A stretch of DNA of 64,000 nucleotides from Bacteroidales bacterium (GCA_016938685.1 JAFGUD010000235.1:44883-108882), one strand, 5' to 3'. Shown: positions 1 to 10,219, counted from the first letter of the stretch. A program made the numbers and translations. The notes: generated by a model from the sequence alone, not told the origin.

Positions 1-2495
1 CGAATAATTGTATTAGCGTTCATTCCTTTTTCTAAAAGCTCATTTCCTAGCATAACTGACAATAATGCTTTACCGTTCAACTCAGTACCCAAAGCAAGAA
101 ACATATTACTAACCTCGCCTTTAAGCTCATAGCTAATTTGTTTCAAAAAATCTGCATTAGGAGCATCTAGTTTTGCCGTAATAACATTTAAGCCGTTAAT
201 TTCTTTGATATTAGCTTTTAAGTCCAGCTTAATAAATTTGATCTTTTCTTTCTGCATTTCTTCAACTTGTTTTCTAAGAGTTTTATTTTCTTCAACAAGT
301 TTTTCTACTTTTTCCTCAATTTTAGCGGGCGTTTTCAATATATCTTTGATATTGTCCACTGTATTTTCTAAATCGGCTAAATATTTTTCAACTTCAACAG
401 CAGTAATAGCTTCTATTCTTCTAATTCCGGCAGAAATAGCACCTTCGCTGATAATTTTTATCATACCTATTTCTCCGGTAGAATTTACATGAATACCTCC
501 GCAAAGCTCAACCGATTCGCCAAAACGAATAACACGAACAGTGTCGCCGTATTTTTCGCCAAAAAGAGCCATTGCTCCCATTTCTCTTGCTTCGTCAATA
601 GGTATATTTCTAAATTCATTTAAAGGAATATTCAACCTAATTAAATTATTTACTATTACTTCAATTTGCTTAATTTCTTCATTGCTTACTTTTTGATAAT
701 GAGCAAAATCGAAACGAAGTTTTTTTTCATCAACCAAAGAACCTTTTTGCTCAACATGTGTTCCCAACACCTTTCGCAAAGCATAATGCAACAAGTGAGT
801 AGCACTGTGATTTGAAGCTGTAAATTTTTGTTTTTTTGAATTCACAACTGCGTGAAACTCAGTCTCAATATTTTTTGGCAATTTTTTAGTAATATGAATT
901 ATTTGATTGTGTTCTTTTTGAGTGTCAATAATTTCAACTTTTTCTTCATTTGATTCTATAAATCCTGTATCACCAACTTGTCCCCCGCTTTCAGCATAAA
1001 AAGGGGTCAAATTAAAGACAAGATGAAATTCTTCCTTTCCTTTTACTTTTGCTTTTCTGTATCTGGAAATTTTAACTTTAGCTTCTGTCCTGTCATAACC
1101 AACAAACTCCTCAACATCATCTTCATACACATTAATCCATTCATCTGTTTCCTGTTTTACAACATTTCTAGACCGGTCTTTTTGAACTTTCATGTGTTCA
1201 TCAAAACCTTTTTTATCCATTTCATATCCTTTTTCAGATAATATTAATTGTGTCAAATCCGGCGGAAACCCAAACGAATCATATAAAGTAAATGCAAGTT
1301 TACCGTCTAAAACAGTTTCTTTTTCAGCATTTAAAATTTCAATAGCATTGTCTAATAATCTAATTCCCGTATCAAGAGTTTTAAGAAATGAAAATTCTTC
1401 TTCTTCGGTAACTTTCATTATCAATTCCTTTTGTTTTGAAATTTCGGAATATTGTTCACCCATAACTTCAATCAAAGTAGGAATAAGTTTAAATAAAAAA
1501 GGAGATTTTTGGTCTAAAAACGTAAATGCATAACGCACAGCACGACGCAAAATCCTGCGAATTACATAACCTGCTTTTTCATTTGAAGGTAATTGTCCAT
1601 CGGCAATAGAAAAAGAAATTGTTCTGATATGGTCAGCAATTACTCTCATTGCAATATCTATTTCTTTATCCTTTCCGTATTTAAAACCCGAAAATTCACT
1701 TATTTTAGAAATAATAGGTTGAAAAACGTCGGTATCGTAGTTAGAATATTTTCCCAGAACAGCCATACATAAACGTTCAAAACCCATTCCGGTATCAACA
1801 TGTTTTTTTGGAAGTTGTTCAAGACTTCCATTTTGTTTGCGATTGAATTGAATAAAAACCAAATTCCAAATTTCAATCACAAGCGGATGGTCTTTATTTA
1901 CAAGGTCTCTTCCTGATATTTTTTTTCTTTCTTTATCAGGACGTAAGTCGATATGAATTTCGGAACAAGGACCACAAGGACCTGTTTCACCCATTTCCCA
2001 AAAATTATCTTTTTTATTTCCTTCTAAAATTCTCTCTTTTGGTAAATATTTTTCCCAATATTTTTCGGCTTCAGTATCTTTTTCCAGATTATCGTCAGCA
2101 GCTCCTTCAAAAACAGTTGCATAAAGTCTGTTTTTGTCAAGTTTCATAACATCAGTTAGAAATTCCCAACCCCATTCAATTGCTTCTTTTTTGAAATAAT
2201 CGCCAAACGACCAGTTTCCAAGCATTTCAAACATTGTGTGATGATAAGTATCTTTTCCAACTTCTTCTAAATCGTTGTGTTTCCCGGAAACTCTCAAACA
2301 TTTCTGGGAATCTGCAATTCTTTTAGCATCAGGCTGACGAAGTTCAAGAAAAATATCCTTGAATTGATTCATCCCTGCGTTTGTAAACATTAAAGTAGGA
2401 TCGTTTTTTACTACCATCGGAGCAGATGGAACAATCTTGTGTTTTTTAGATTCAAAAAAATCCAAAAAAGCTTTACGTATTTCTTTTGATGTCAT
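1..2495 (-). CDS. alaS: Alanine--tRNA ligase (3' end cut off by window edge)
   Basis: Charges tRNA-Ala with alanine in the cytoplasm. Read on the minus strand from an ATG at 2495; the frame is open to base 1, giving about 831 residues. The family usually has roughly 870, so only the last few dozen C-terminal (C-Ala domain) residues are missing. The N-terminus shows the class II catalytic core ([10 protein letters not shown] and [17 protein letters not shown]). Further on are the two metal-binding motifs of the editing domain, HSATHLLH (about 780-810) and CGGIH (about 490-510). It is divergent from the ATPase gene that follows. A TAnnTTTG box lies 97 bp upstream of the start. Identification is certain. 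Confidence 0.97.
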   Translation of the reverse strand, partial: MTSKEIRKAFLDFFESKKHKIVPSAPMVVKNDPTLMFTNAGMNQFKDIFLELRQPDAKRIADSQKCLRVSGKHNDLEEVGKDTYHHTMFEMLGNWSFGDYFKKEAIEWGWEFLTDVMKLDKNRLYATVFEGAADDNLEKDTEAEKYWEKYLPKERILEGNKKDNFWEMGETGPCGPCSEIHIDLRPDKERKKISGRDLVNKDHPLVIEIWNLVFIQFNRKQNGSLEQLPKKHVDTGMGFERLCMAVLGKYSNYDTDVFQPIISKISEFSGFKYGKDKEIDIAMRVIADHIRTISFSIADGQLPSNEKAGYVIRRILRRAVRYAFTFLDQKSPFLFKLIPTLIEVMGEQYSEISKQKELIMKVTEEEEFSFLKTLDTGIRLLDNAIEILNAEKETVLDGKLAFTLYDSFGFPPDLTQLILSEKGYEMDKKGFDEHMKVQKDRSRNVVKQETDEWINVYEDDVEEFVGYDRTEAKVKISRYRKAKVKGKEEFHLVFNLTPFYAESGGQVGDTGFIESNEEKVEIIDTQKEHNQIIHITKKLPKNIETEFHAVVNSKKQKFTASNHSATHLLHYALRKVLGTHVEQKGSLVDEKKLRFDFAHYQKVSNEEIKQIEVIVNNLIRLNIPLNEFRNIPIDEAREMGAMALFGEKYGDTVRVIRFGESVELCGGIHVNSTGEIGMIKIISEGAISAGIRRIEAITAVEVEKYLADLENTVDNIKDILKTPAKIEEKVEKLVEENKTLRKQVEEMQKEKIKFIKLDLKANIKEINGLNVITAKLDAPNADFLKQISYELKGEVSNMFLALGTELNGKALLSVMLGNELLEKGMNANTII

Positions 2496-2591
2496 TTATA
2501 GTGGGTTTATAAAGTTCCTGATTTTATTAAAGTTAAAAATAAAAAAGCTTCATTTATTCTTTAAAAACTTTCAACTAACTGAAAGCGTTTG

Positions 2592-2599
2592 CAAAATTA
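2592..2599 (-). promoter_or_regulatory. Candidate alaS -7 box (TAATTTTG)
   Basis: On the minus strand this reads TAATTTTG, a full match to the Bacteroidota -7 consensus TAnnTTTG, upstream of alaS. I see no clear TTTG -33 box at the usual spacing, so this rests on the -7 element and position alone. Confidence 0.4.
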
Positions 2600-2724
2600 A
2601 AAAAAAATGTTTCCATTTGTAATAATATTTAAGCTTGGATTTATATTACTTATAAAATATAGGTTAGCTTGTAAATATCATTCAAGAATTGATATTATAG
2701 TAGAGTTCAAAAAAGCATCTTCAA

Positions 2725-2756
2725 TTTGCAAATATAAAAGCCTTTAACTATGTTTG
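2725..2756 (+). promoter_or_regulatory. Candidate promoter of the DUF4143 ATPase gene
   Basis: TTTG at 2725-2728 and TATGTTTG at 2749-2756 are separated by 20 bp. This fits the Bacteroidota promoter pattern (TTTG at -33, TAnnTTTG at -7). The ATG follows at 2802. It is the best two-box promoter I found in the window. Confidence 0.55.
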
Positions 2757-2801
2757 TACAAAATTGCAGTTCAACTCTAATTATGTACAAAAAAACGCAA
2801 C

Positions 2802-3977
2802 ATGTTTATAGAAAGAGACTTAACCCAAGAAATAAAAAACGGATTACAGCATTATCCAATAGTTGTAATAACAGGAGCACGACAAACCGGCAAAACAACA
2901 TTGGTAAAAAAAATCATTGAAAAAGAATATCTCAACCTTGAAAGCCCTGAAATAAGAGAACTTGCGAAAAATGACCCAAACTTATTCCTTAAAAACATTT
3001 CCAAAAAAGGAGCAATTATTGACGAATTTCAACGAGTTCCAGAGCTTGCTTCATATTTACAAGTAGTTGTTGATGAAAAAAAACAAAATGGACAATTTAT
3101 TCTTACCGGAAGCAATAATTTTTTGCTAATGAAAAACATTAGTCAATCATTAGCTGGCAGAGTAGCGTTATTGAAGCTTCTACCATTAACTATTAAAGAA
3201 TTAACAAATCAAAATATTACAAATGATTTGAATAATTTGCTTTACAATGGTTTTTATCCTGCTATATATTCAGAGAATAGAAACCCGACACAAGTTTATA
3301 ATTTTTACTATCAAACATACATCGAACGAGATTTAAGACAACTAATAAACATAAAAGACATAAATAATTTCCAAACGTTCATGAAACTTTGTGCCGGAAG
3401 AATTGGACAAGAATTGAACATAAAATCTTTATCAAATGATATCGGCATAAGTTTTAATACTATCAAAGAATGGTTGTCGGTACTGTCAGCATCATACATC
3501 ATTTTTCTACTTCCACCTTACTTTGAAAACATAAACAAACGAGTAATTAAATCTCCAAAATTATATTTTTATGACGTAGGACTTGCGTCATATTTACTTG
3601 GTAATGAAAACCCAAGGCACATAGAAACTCATCCATTGAGAGGTAATTTATTTGAAAATTTAGTCATTTTAGAATATTTAAAATATAGATATAACAAAGG
3701 ACTAGAAAACAATGCGTTTTTTTACAGAGACAATCACCAAAACGAAGTTGACTTAGTAGTAAAATCTGGAAATAATTATTTGCTAATCGAAATAAAATCA
3801 GCAAGTACATACAACAATGGATTTAAGAAAAATCTTGACTGGTTAGAAAAAAACATTAATGGAAATGTTATTAAAAAAATCATAATTTATTCAGGCCAAA
3901 AAGAATGGAAAGACGACCAATTTGAAATTATCAACTACCTTAACTTCATCAAAAGTTTGAAACAAAACGATTTTTAA
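2802..3977 (+). CDS. ATP-binding protein, AAA_14 + DUF4143
   Basis: 391 residues. An N-terminal P-loop ATPase has Walker A GARQTGKT (25-32), Walker B AIIDEFQ (71-77) and a sensor-like LTGSN (101-105). The C-terminal part matches the DUF4143 type, including a nuclease-fold-like signature of D317 followed by E330-x-K332, as in PD-(D/E)xK proteins. These proteins are very common in Bacteroidota, often in many copies, and their role is unknown. It stands alone between divergent alaS and gldF, with its own promoter. Whether the C-terminal fold cuts DNA cannot be judged from sequence. The family is secure; the function is unknown. Confidence 0.9.
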   Translation: MFIERDLTQEIKNGLQHYPIVVITGARQTGKTTLVKKIIEKEYLNLESPEIRELAKNDPNLFLKNISKKGAIIDEFQRVPELASYLQVVVDEKKQNGQFILTGSNNFLLMKNISQSLAGRVALLKLLPLTIKELTNQNITNDLNNLLYNGFYPAIYSENRNPTQVYNFYYQTYIERDLRQLINIKDINNFQTFMKLCAGRIGQELNIKSLSNDIGISFNTIKEWLSVLSASYIIFLLPPYFENINKRVIKSPKLYFYDVGLASYLLGNENPRHIETHPLRGNLFENLVILEYLKYRYNKGLENNAFFYRDNHQNEVDLVVKSGNNYLLIEIKSASTYNNGFKKNLDWLEKNINGNVIKKIIIYSGQKEWKDDQFEIINYLNFIKSLKQNDF

Positions 3978-4040
3978 CAAAACTTTACTTAAAAAGCAAT
4001 CTTTAAATTCTCTTAAAACAATATTTATTCAAAAATTTTT

Positions 4041-4084
4041 TAAGTTTGTCAACGTTTTTAATTGATTGATAGAAAAACAATCAA
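4041..4084 (+). promoter_or_regulatory. Candidate gldFG promoter box plus inverted repeat
   Basis: TAAGTTTG at 4041-4048 matches the TAnnTTTG -7 consensus, with no obvious -33 partner. Just downstream is the inverted repeat TTGATTG-N9-CAATCAA (4062-4084). If the box is used, the repeat falls in the 5' leader, about 80 bp before gldF, where it could be a regulator site or an RNA hairpin. Both parts are suggestions. Confidence 0.35.
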
Positions 4085-4166
4085 ACGATTTAACATAATA
4101 CGACAAACAAAAAAAACAGTACACATATAACTGGTTTACTGACAACTCGATAAACTCGACAACTCT

Positions 4167-4895
4167 ATGTATGCACTATTAAAAAAAGAAATTTCCACAT
4201 TTTTCAGTTCCCTTACAGGCTATCTTGTGATAGTTGTTTTTTTGACTGCTGTTGGGCTTTATATGTGGGTTTTCCCGGGTGAATTTAATATTTTTGACGT
4301 TGGATATTCATCTATCGACACATTATTTAACATTGCCCCTTGGGTGTTTTTATTTTTAGTTCCTGCTGTAACGATGCGACTTTTTGCAGAAGAGAAAAAA
4401 ACCGGAACTCTGGAAAGTCTTCTTACCAGGCCTCTTACAGACATGAATATCGTATTAGCAAAATATCTTTCAGGCTTATCTTTAGTTTTACTTGCGCTTG
4501 TTCCCACTTTTGTATATTTTATTAGCGTACAGTTCTTTTTAAGCCCCGGGAATATGGACGTAGGAGGAACATTTGGTTCATATATAGGACTATTTTTCCT
4601 TGCCGCAATATATGTTGCAATTGGGCTTTTCGCATCAGTTATAACTCAAAATCAGGTAGTTGCCTTTGTAATTGGAATACTTTTTTCATTTTTCTTTTTT
4701 ATGGGATTTGAATACATTACTCAATTAGGAATTTGGGGTGGATTTGCTGCAATAATAGACTATCTGGGAATAAATGCACATTACAATTCAATCAGTCGCG
4801 GAGTAATTGACACTCGAGATGTTATTTACTTTTTAAGCATTATTAGCTTATTTATTTTTCTAACAAAATTTGTTTTAGAAAGCAGAAAATGGTAA
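4167..4895 (+). CDS. gldF: Gliding motility ABC transporter permease GldF
   Basis: 242-residue polytopic inner-membrane protein of the ABC-2 permease type, with about six hydrophobic segments and the cytoplasmic loop FAEEKKTGTLESLLTRPL (about 74-91) typical of GldF. In Flavobacterium johnsoniae, GldA (ATPase), GldF and GldG form a transporter needed for gliding; its substrate is not established. Length agrees with the family. The stop overlaps the gldG start (ATGGTAA), so the two are translationally coupled. The ATPase partner is not adjacent: a gldA-like gene lies at 60373-61278. Confidence 0.94.
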   Translation: MYALLKKEISTFFSSLTGYLVIVVFLTAVGLYMWVFPGEFNIFDVGYSSIDTLFNIAPWVFLFLVPAVTMRLFAEEKKTGTLESLLTRPLTDMNIVLAKYLSGLSLVLLALVPTFVYFISVQFFLSPGNMDVGGTFGSYIGLFFLAAIYVAIGLFASVITQNQVVAFVIGILFSFFFFMGFEYITQLGIWGGFAAIIDYLGINAHYNSISRGVIDTRDVIYFLSIISLFIFLTKFVLESRKW

Positions 4896-6652
4896 AAATG
4901 GACAGTAAAATCAAAATAAAAAGAAAAAAAGCAGGACAACTTATTTTAGCACTGGCAATCATTATTTTAATAAATGTAATTTCTTCGCAGATTTTCACAA
5001 GAATTGACCTAACTGCTGAAAAAAAATATACGCTAACCGATTATACAAAAGAGTCGCTAAAAAATCTGGACGGACAAGTATTCATAACGATATACCTTGA
5101 TGGCAACGACTTACCACTTCAATTCAAAAAATTCAGAAACTCTGTTAAAGAAATATTAGATGTTTTTAAAATGTATTCCGGGCAAAATTTCAACTACGAG
5201 TTTGTTGACCCGACAAATGAAGAAAACAATGTAAAAGAAAGAGATCTTTTATTTCAGGAATTGTACTATTTAGGAGTAGTTCCGGTAGAAAACAACGAAG
5301 TAAACGAAGGACAAGCAACTCAAACTCTTATTTTCCCTTCGGCTGTAATAAATTACACTTATTACGACACAGACGCGGACTCACTTATATCAAGACGAGT
5401 TGGTTTAAATCTTTTAAATAACGATCCAAATTACGAACAATCAAGTCCTGAAAATATTAATAATTCGGTTCAAAATCTTGAATACTCATTTATCAACGAG
5501 ATCATAAAAATCAGCAAAAAAGAAAAACCAAAAATAGCATTTATAGAAGGACATGGAGAATTATCAGAAATATATGTAATAGAAATGGAGCAAAAATTAA
5601 GCGAATATTACAACATAATGCGAGGTAAAATAGATGGACAATACGGAAGATTAGACAATTTTGAAGCAATTATTATTGCAAAACCAACAGCACAATTTTC
5701 AAAAGAAGATAAATTTGTAATTGACCAATATGTAATGAATGGCGGCAAAGTTCTTTGGCTTGTTGACGGTATAAATATCAGCATGGACAGCGTTTATTAC
5801 TACGAAAGAGCTTTTGCAATGCCAGCGTATACACAAGTTTTGAGCATAGATGATATTCTTTTCACGTATGGAGTTCGCATCAACACAGATATTTTACAAG
5901 ACGCTTTCAGTTCATCAATTATGCTAAAAGGGACTTCTGCAACAGGCGAAGTTAGAAATCACTGGTATCAGTGGTTTTATTTTCCTCTTTTGATAACAAA
6001 AAACACGCATGTAATTAACCGTTATATAGATGCTGTAAGGACTGAATTTGTAAGTTCTATTGACACTGTCGGGAAAAATCCGGAAGTTACTAAAACTCCA
6101 TTGCTTACAACATCAAACATGACAAGAGTAATGAAAGTAAATATGCCTTGGCAAGTTGATTTTAAAGAAATAAACGAAACTCCCGACCAGAAATTATTCA
6201 ACGCAAAAGATATTCCGGTTGCAATATTGCTTGAAGGAGAATTTCCTTCATTGTTCAAAGGCAGAATGATTGATAATTTATTACCTCAAAAATCGTTATT
6301 CAAAGAAAAAAGTGTTCCAACAAAGATGATTGTTGTAGCAGATGGAGACATTATCAAAAACGTTGTAAAAAGCGACAACCAAACAATGCCTTTAAGTTTC
6401 GACAAATATTCTTTGTATAATTACTATGGAAACGAACAATTTCTAATGAATGCACTTAATTATTTATGCGACGACGAAGGATTAATGTCTCTCAGATCAC
6501 GCGAATTTAAACTGAGACTACTTGACAACGCCGTGGTTAGCACAAAAAAATCTATGTGGCAGTTTATAAATCTTTTATTACCAATTGTGTTGATAATAAT
6601 TCTAGGTCTGGTAATGCACTTTATAAGAATTAGAAAATATACTAGGAAATAA
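4889..6652 (+). CDS. gldG: Gliding motility auxiliary transporter protein GldG
   Basis: 587 residues. One membrane segment lies near the N-terminus (about 16-35) and one near the C-terminus (about 558-580), with a large periplasmic region between. The architecture and motifs (FIEGHGE at about 218; AKPTAQFSKEDKFVIDQYVMNGGKV) are those of the ABC_transp_aux/GldG family. It works with GldF. The chosen ATG overlaps the gldF stop; a second ATG nine bases on (4898) is equally possible. Downstream is a short period-8 repeat and then an unrelated exported protein. Confidence 0.93.
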   Translation: MVKMDSKIKIKRKKAGQLILALAIIILINVISSQIFTRIDLTAEKKYTLTDYTKESLKNLDGQVFITIYLDGNDLPLQFKKFRNSVKEILDVFKMYSGQNFNYEFVDPTNEENNVKERDLLFQELYYLGVVPVENNEVNEGQATQTLIFPSAVINYTYYDTDADSLISRRVGLNLLNNDPNYEQSSPENINNSVQNLEYSFINEIIKISKKEKPKIAFIEGHGELSEIYVIEMEQKLSEYYNIMRGKIDGQYGRLDNFEAIIIAKPTAQFSKEDKFVIDQYVMNGGKVLWLVDGINISMDSVYYYERAFAMPAYTQVLSIDDILFTYGVRINTDILQDAFSSSIMLKGTSATGEVRNHWYQWFYFPLLITKNTHVINRYIDAVRTEFVSSIDTVGKNPEVTKTPLLTTSNMTRVMKVNMPWQVDFKEINETPDQKLFNAKDIPVAILLEGEFPSLFKGRMIDNLLPQKSLFKEKSVPTKMIVVADGDIIKNVVKSDNQTMPLSFDKYSLYNYYGNEQFLMNALNYLCDDEGLMSLRSREFKLRLLDNAVVSTKKSMWQFINLLLPIVLIIILGLVMHFIRIRKYTRK

Positions 6653-6657
6653 GTAAT

Positions 6658-6696
6658 CAGTTGACCAGTTAACCAGTTGACTAGTTAAACGGTTAA
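6658..6696. repeat. Degenerate period-8 minisatellite (AGTTGACC-like)
   Basis: About four and a half imperfect 8-bp units, AGTTGACC / AGTTAACC / AGTTGACT / AGTTAAAC, directly after the gldG stop. Together they form overlapping GTTAAC-type palindromes. It is non-coding. Confidence 0.6.
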
Positions 6697-6760
6697 GTAT
6701 CAGAGAGACATAAAATCAATAAAATCAAAAAAACATATTCAATATTTTAAAAATAAAATC

Positions 6761-7474
6761 ATGAAAAAAATACTTTTTATAAGCATAATTTTGTTGGCGG
6801 GAATCAGCCTTTTTGCACAAGAAACAGAGTTTTCAAACTACGACCCCGAAGCAAAAAAAATTCTTGATAAATTATCAGATAAACTTGCCGAAAAAAACAC
6901 AGCAAGAATTTATTTTGAATATTCTGCTCACAATGCTCAAGATTCCACAGAATATTCATACATGGGATATTTATTTGTAAAAGATGAATCGAAATACAAA
7001 GTTATTATTCCTGAAAATGAGATTTTTTCTGACGGAGTAAAAGTATTTTCGTACAACAAAAAAGCAAATGAAATGAACATTACTTTTTCAGATCCAAAAA
7101 ATGATGCAATTTACACACCACAAAACCTAATTAACGCATATAAAAAAGGCTACAAATACAGTTATCGAGGTGAATTAACATTTGAACCCAAAGCCAGAGT
7201 TAACGGAGAAATTGTAAAAGTAACCAAAACATGCCATGTTATTGACCTTTATCCTGAGAATCCAAAAAAATCGCCGTATTCTATCATTCGTATTTGGATT
7301 GACAAAGACAAAAACGAACTTGTTAGTGTAAAATATCAGGAAAAAGACGGAGTAGAACAAGTAGTTGATATTCTTTCATTTGAACTTGATATTACTATCA
7401 ATGATGATATTTTCACATTTGACCCCAAATTATATCCAGAAAACATTGATGTAATAGACTTCACAGAAGAATAA
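6761..7474 (+). CDS. LolA-like outer-membrane lipoprotein carrier
   Basis: 237 residues with a Sec signal peptide (MKKILFISIILLAGISLFAQ, cut after about 20). The mature part begins with the DPEAKKILDKLSDKL helix and continues as a single beta-rich domain with the conserved end ENIDVIDF. This is the shape of the Bacteroidota LolA-like family, periplasmic proteins thought to carry lipoproteins towards the outer membrane. No LolA-specific catalytic residues exist to check, and several similar proteins usually coexist in one genome, so the exact role is inferred. It follows gldG after 108 bp, which contains a minisatellite but no clear terminator. Confidence 0.8.
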   Translation: MKKILFISIILLAGISLFAQETEFSNYDPEAKKILDKLSDKLAEKNTARIYFEYSAHNAQDSTEYSYMGYLFVKDESKYKVIIPENEIFSDGVKVFSYNKKANEMNITFSDPKNDAIYTPQNLINAYKKGYKYSYRGELTFEPKARVNGEIVKVTKTCHVIDLYPENPKKSPYSIIRIWIDKDKNELVSVKYQEKDGVEQVVDILSFELDITINDDIFTFDPKLYPENIDVIDFTEE

Positions 7475-7520
7475 AAAATTCAAATAATAGACATAAAATC
7501 AGCGTCTTAGACATTTTATT

Positions 7521-7590
7521 TAAATCAGGTGGACAACACCTGATTTAGGCAAAGCGTTTTGTTTAAATCAGGTTGGAAACACCTGATTTA
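7521..7590 (+). repeat. Two direct copies of a REP-like palindrome
   Basis: Copy 1 (7521-7547) has perfect 11-bp arms TAAATCAGGTG / CACCTGATTTA around GACAA. Copy 2 (7564-7590) has 10-bp arms around TGGAAAC. Both continue into the same flank AGGCAAAG, so the repeat period is 43 bp. The element cacctgatttaggcaaag (7537-7554) recurs inverted at 50274-50291 with 16 of 18 bases identical. It is intergenic, between two convergent genes. Confidence 0.8.
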
Positions 7591-7602
7591 GGCAAAGTGC
7601 CT

Positions 7603-7627
7603 CTGGCAAGTGTTTTCCATCTGCCAG
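7603..7627 (-). repeat. Third, diverged REP-like palindrome of the cluster
   Basis: CTGGCAAGTG-TTTTC-CATCTGCCAG. Arms match at 8 of 10 positions. Read on the minus strand, the core GATGGAAAACACTTG lines up with the GGTnGnnAACACCTG core of the two copies before it, so it is in inverted orientation to them. Together they could also end transcription from both convergent neighbours. Confidence 0.6.
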
Positions 7628-7660
7628 TACTTTTAAATCAATTCACATAAAAACTTAAGA

Positions 7661-10195
7661 CTAATAATCCCATTTCTTTTTATAAGAACTAAAATTACTA
7701 AGTCCAATTTTTACCGAAAAATCAGCATTTGAAAGATTATTATCTGCTGTAACAGCATAAATACCAAATCGAAACAATTCTGTTTTAATTCTGAAGACCT
7801 TTTCAAGTCCGGCAAACATTTCATAATGATAAAAATCTTCATTTGGAATAAGCAAACTAGCACCACCAAAAGCAATTGATAATTTCAAATACTTAAAAAG
7901 CGGAACTTTGTTCAATAAACTTCCATTAAAATGATGCACATAATTCGCTTGCAAAAATTCGCTATTGGTGCTGAAAATTGAAGGCAATAATTGCATTGAT
8001 GTGACAGGGCTGGAAAAAAACAACTGATCGGAACCACGAAAATATTTATATTCCAAAAGCCTCAAATTACTTGTATTTAAAAACTTACCAACTTTTAACT
8101 GCCAGCGACTTTCACCAAATCTGGCAAGAGTAAAAATTCCTTTAGAACCAAGTTCTACATAGTCAAAATTAACTTCGCTGTTGAACAAATTCGGAATTCC
8201 TTTGCGATAAGTAAAAGTAATTTCAGGCAAATCAGACCCAATAATAATTTTTCTATTCCCTTTTATAATATATTTCTGCGCAGGAACATATTTCAAATCA
8301 AGCTGCACTTCAGTTTTTATATATTGCTCAAAATCAATTGGTTCATTAAGCTCACCAAACAAAAAATCAGACCAATTAGATAATTGCAGGTTGTTTATTG
8401 GTATTTGGTTAGAATATAAAAAGCCAAGTTCAGCATATAATCCATTAACAATTTCCATTCTCTGTTTTATGGCAAAAGTTTTATTTCTAACGTAATTACT
8501 TCTGCTGAAAATTTGTTCAAACGAAGCATAATTATTTATAACGTCGTAATAATCTCCAATTTCCACATAAGTACGAACAAACTTCTTGGGGAAATATGTT
8601 AACCCAAATCCAAACTTTCCTTTAACATCCTTATTTTTAAAGCCATAATCAATCTGAAATTTTATTTCAGCAATCATGTCATTACTAAATCTTTTTTGAA
8701 TATCAACCGGTAATTTATGCCTATACCCTCCAATACCAAAGGGATTAACCTGTTCCAACAGTCCACCAACATACCACTGAGTACCATTATAATGATTTTT
8801 TCGTCCAAATCCAACTAACGGAGTCCACCAAGTAAGCCTGTTAAATAAACTATCTTGTTCATCAAGATACTCATCGCTTGTATAGTAACTTTTTATGCTG
8901 TCAGTTTTATCGATAAATTCCAACTCGTTTTCTTTCAGAGCAATCGGACGATTATCTCCCCAAAACAAGCTATCTTTATCCATTGCATCTTCTTGATAAG
9001 TAATTATTTCATTATTGAAAATTTTATTATTAATTTCTTGATTAATTACGTAATCTTTCCTAATTATTTTGGTATTTCCCAGAACGATATTGTCTTTTCC
9101 ATTAGCAATTGTATATATGATTTCGGTTCTAACAGGAAGATAAATACTATCTCCAAACCGTTGATAATTCTGAATAATATTGAATTTTTGATAATTAAGC
9201 AAAGCTTGTTCATTTATATATAAATCAACGCTCAACAAAGCCCAAGAACTATCTTCAATATAAATATTTCCGTAAAATAAAGCACTTACTTCATTTTTAG
9301 GTTCTACTTTAATTTTATTAATTTTCACTCCATTTTCGTAAAAAGAAGTATTAAATTCGTAATTATAAAAAAGGTTTGAATTTGAAGCAATCGGGCTAAC
9401 AATAGGTTGGTTGCAAAGACTAGGTAAATCAAGCTGGTTTTGATAAAAATTAAAATCTGCACTTGCTACATTTTTGTAAAACACAAAAGGATTTTCGTAT
9501 GTATAATAATTTGCTGCTATATCCATCTCCCCGTATTCTGCACCAACAACAATTGACCTTCCATAATCCAGAGGTTTTTCCTCCGTAAAATCGTGATAAG
9601 CTAAAACAACTTCTTTGTATTTCTGCGGTCGTTTAAAATAAGTTTCAGCAACATATTCAATTAAATTCAGATTTTCTTTTTTTAGGTAAGTTTCAAAATC
9701 TTTTTCCTTCAAAGTGCTGTCCTGTTTTTTTTCTTCAAATTCATTTTCAATTGAAGTTTTGACATAAGAAGTACACTCAAAATTTTCAACACTTGTTAAA
9801 AAAGAGCGTCGATTATTTCTAACATGTTTCATTATTTTTTTCGCCTTATCTGCCTTATTAGCAACAACTTCAATGCCCGGGATTTGAACATCTGTTTTTT
9901 GTAGAACCACGTTAACTACAAGTTTTTGATTAGAACCAACGACAATTTCTTTTTCCAAAGTTTTATAACCAAGATAATTATATACTAATGTATATTTACC
10001 TTGTTTAAGCTCAATAAAATAATTACCATTAAAATCAGCCGTTACGCCATAAGTGGAATTTTTAACATAAACAGTTGAAAAAGATAAGACAAGACTGTCT
10101 GAACCAGTTATTTTTCCGGAAATTGTTGAACCAAAACAAAAAGCAGGAACAATAAACAATAACAACAACAAAAGAGAAGTAAATTTTAATTTCAT
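7661..10195 (-). CDS. DUF5686 outer-membrane protein with carboxypeptidase-regulatory domain
   Basis: 844 residues. A Sec signal peptide (1-22) is followed by a carboxypeptidase-regulatory-like beta sandwich (about 24-105; GKITGSDSLVLSFSTVYV and GNYFIELKQGKYTLVYNYLGY). The long remainder is of the DUF5686 type, rich in alternating aromatic/polar strands and ending in a beta strand, as in outer-membrane barrels. Related proteins are common in Bacteroidota next to envelope genes; their function is unknown. It has no TonB-dependent plug domain, so it is not a SusC-type transporter. A TAACTTTG box lies 17 bp upstream on the minus strand. Confidence 0.85.
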   Translation of the reverse strand: MKLKFTSLLLLLLFIVPAFCFGSTISGKITGSDSLVLSFSTVYVKNSTYGVTADFNGNYFIELKQGKYTLVYNYLGYKTLEKEIVVGSNQKLVVNVVLQKTDVQIPGIEVVANKADKAKKIMKHVRNNRRSFLTSVENFECTSYVKTSIENEFEEKKQDSTLKEKDFETYLKKENLNLIEYVAETYFKRPQKYKEVVLAYHDFTEEKPLDYGRSIVVGAEYGEMDIAANYYTYENPFVFYKNVASADFNFYQNQLDLPSLCNQPIVSPIASNSNLFYNYEFNTSFYENGVKINKIKVEPKNEVSALFYGNIYIEDSSWALLSVDLYINEQALLNYQKFNIIQNYQRFGDSIYLPVRTEIIYTIANGKDNIVLGNTKIIRKDYVINQEINNKIFNNEIITYQEDAMDKDSLFWGDNRPIALKENELEFIDKTDSIKSYYTSDEYLDEQDSLFNRLTWWTPLVGFGRKNHYNGTQWYVGGLLEQVNPFGIGGYRHKLPVDIQKRFSNDMIAEIKFQIDYGFKNKDVKGKFGFGLTYFPKKFVRTYVEIGDYYDVINNYASFEQIFSRSNYVRNKTFAIKQRMEIVNGLYAELGFLYSNQIPINNLQLSNWSDFLFGELNEPIDFEQYIKTEVQLDLKYVPAQKYIIKGNRKIIIGSDLPEITFTYRKGIPNLFNSEVNFDYVELGSKGIFTLARFGESRWQLKVGKFLNTSNLRLLEYKYFRGSDQLFFSSPVTSMQLLPSIFSTNSEFLQANYVHHFNGSLLNKVPLFKYLKLSIAFGGASLLIPNEDFYHYEMFAGLEKVFRIKTELFRFGIYAVTADNNLSNADFSVKIGLSNFSSYKKKWDY

Positions 10196-10211
10196 TATTA
10201 AAAATTTTAGG

Positions 10212-10219
10212 CAAAGTTA
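10212..10219 (-). promoter_or_regulatory. Candidate -7 box (TAACTTTG) for the DUF5686 gene
   Basis: The minus-strand reading TAACTTTG fully matches TAnnTTTG, 17 bp before the start codon at 10195. No TTTG -33 box is seen. Confidence 0.4.

Larger units (their letters stand above)
2496..2801. other. Divergent intergenic region, alaS / DUF4143 ATPase
   Basis: 306 bp with no credible gene. It holds promoter-like boxes for both flanking genes and two direct copies of TGTACAAA (2755-2762 and 2784-2791) just before the ATPase start. The first copy sits inside the palindrome TTTGTACAAA. Nothing else stands out. Confidence 0.5.

Noticed and set aside
205..1533. Plus-strand open frames opposite alaS
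   Set aside because: They are low-complexity shadows of the alanyl-tRNA synthetase gene, whose conserved motifs are on the minus strand.
2802..3977. DUF4143 ATPase as toxin or defence gene
   Set aside because: No antitoxin-like or defence partner is adjacent, and this family is scattered widely in Bacteroidota.
7521..7590. Two similar palindromic repeats 43 bp apart, looking like CRISPR repeats
   Set aside because: Only two units, no spacer of unique sequence of normal length, no cas gene, and the unit recurs elsewhere as inverted pairs. The REP-like explanation is better.
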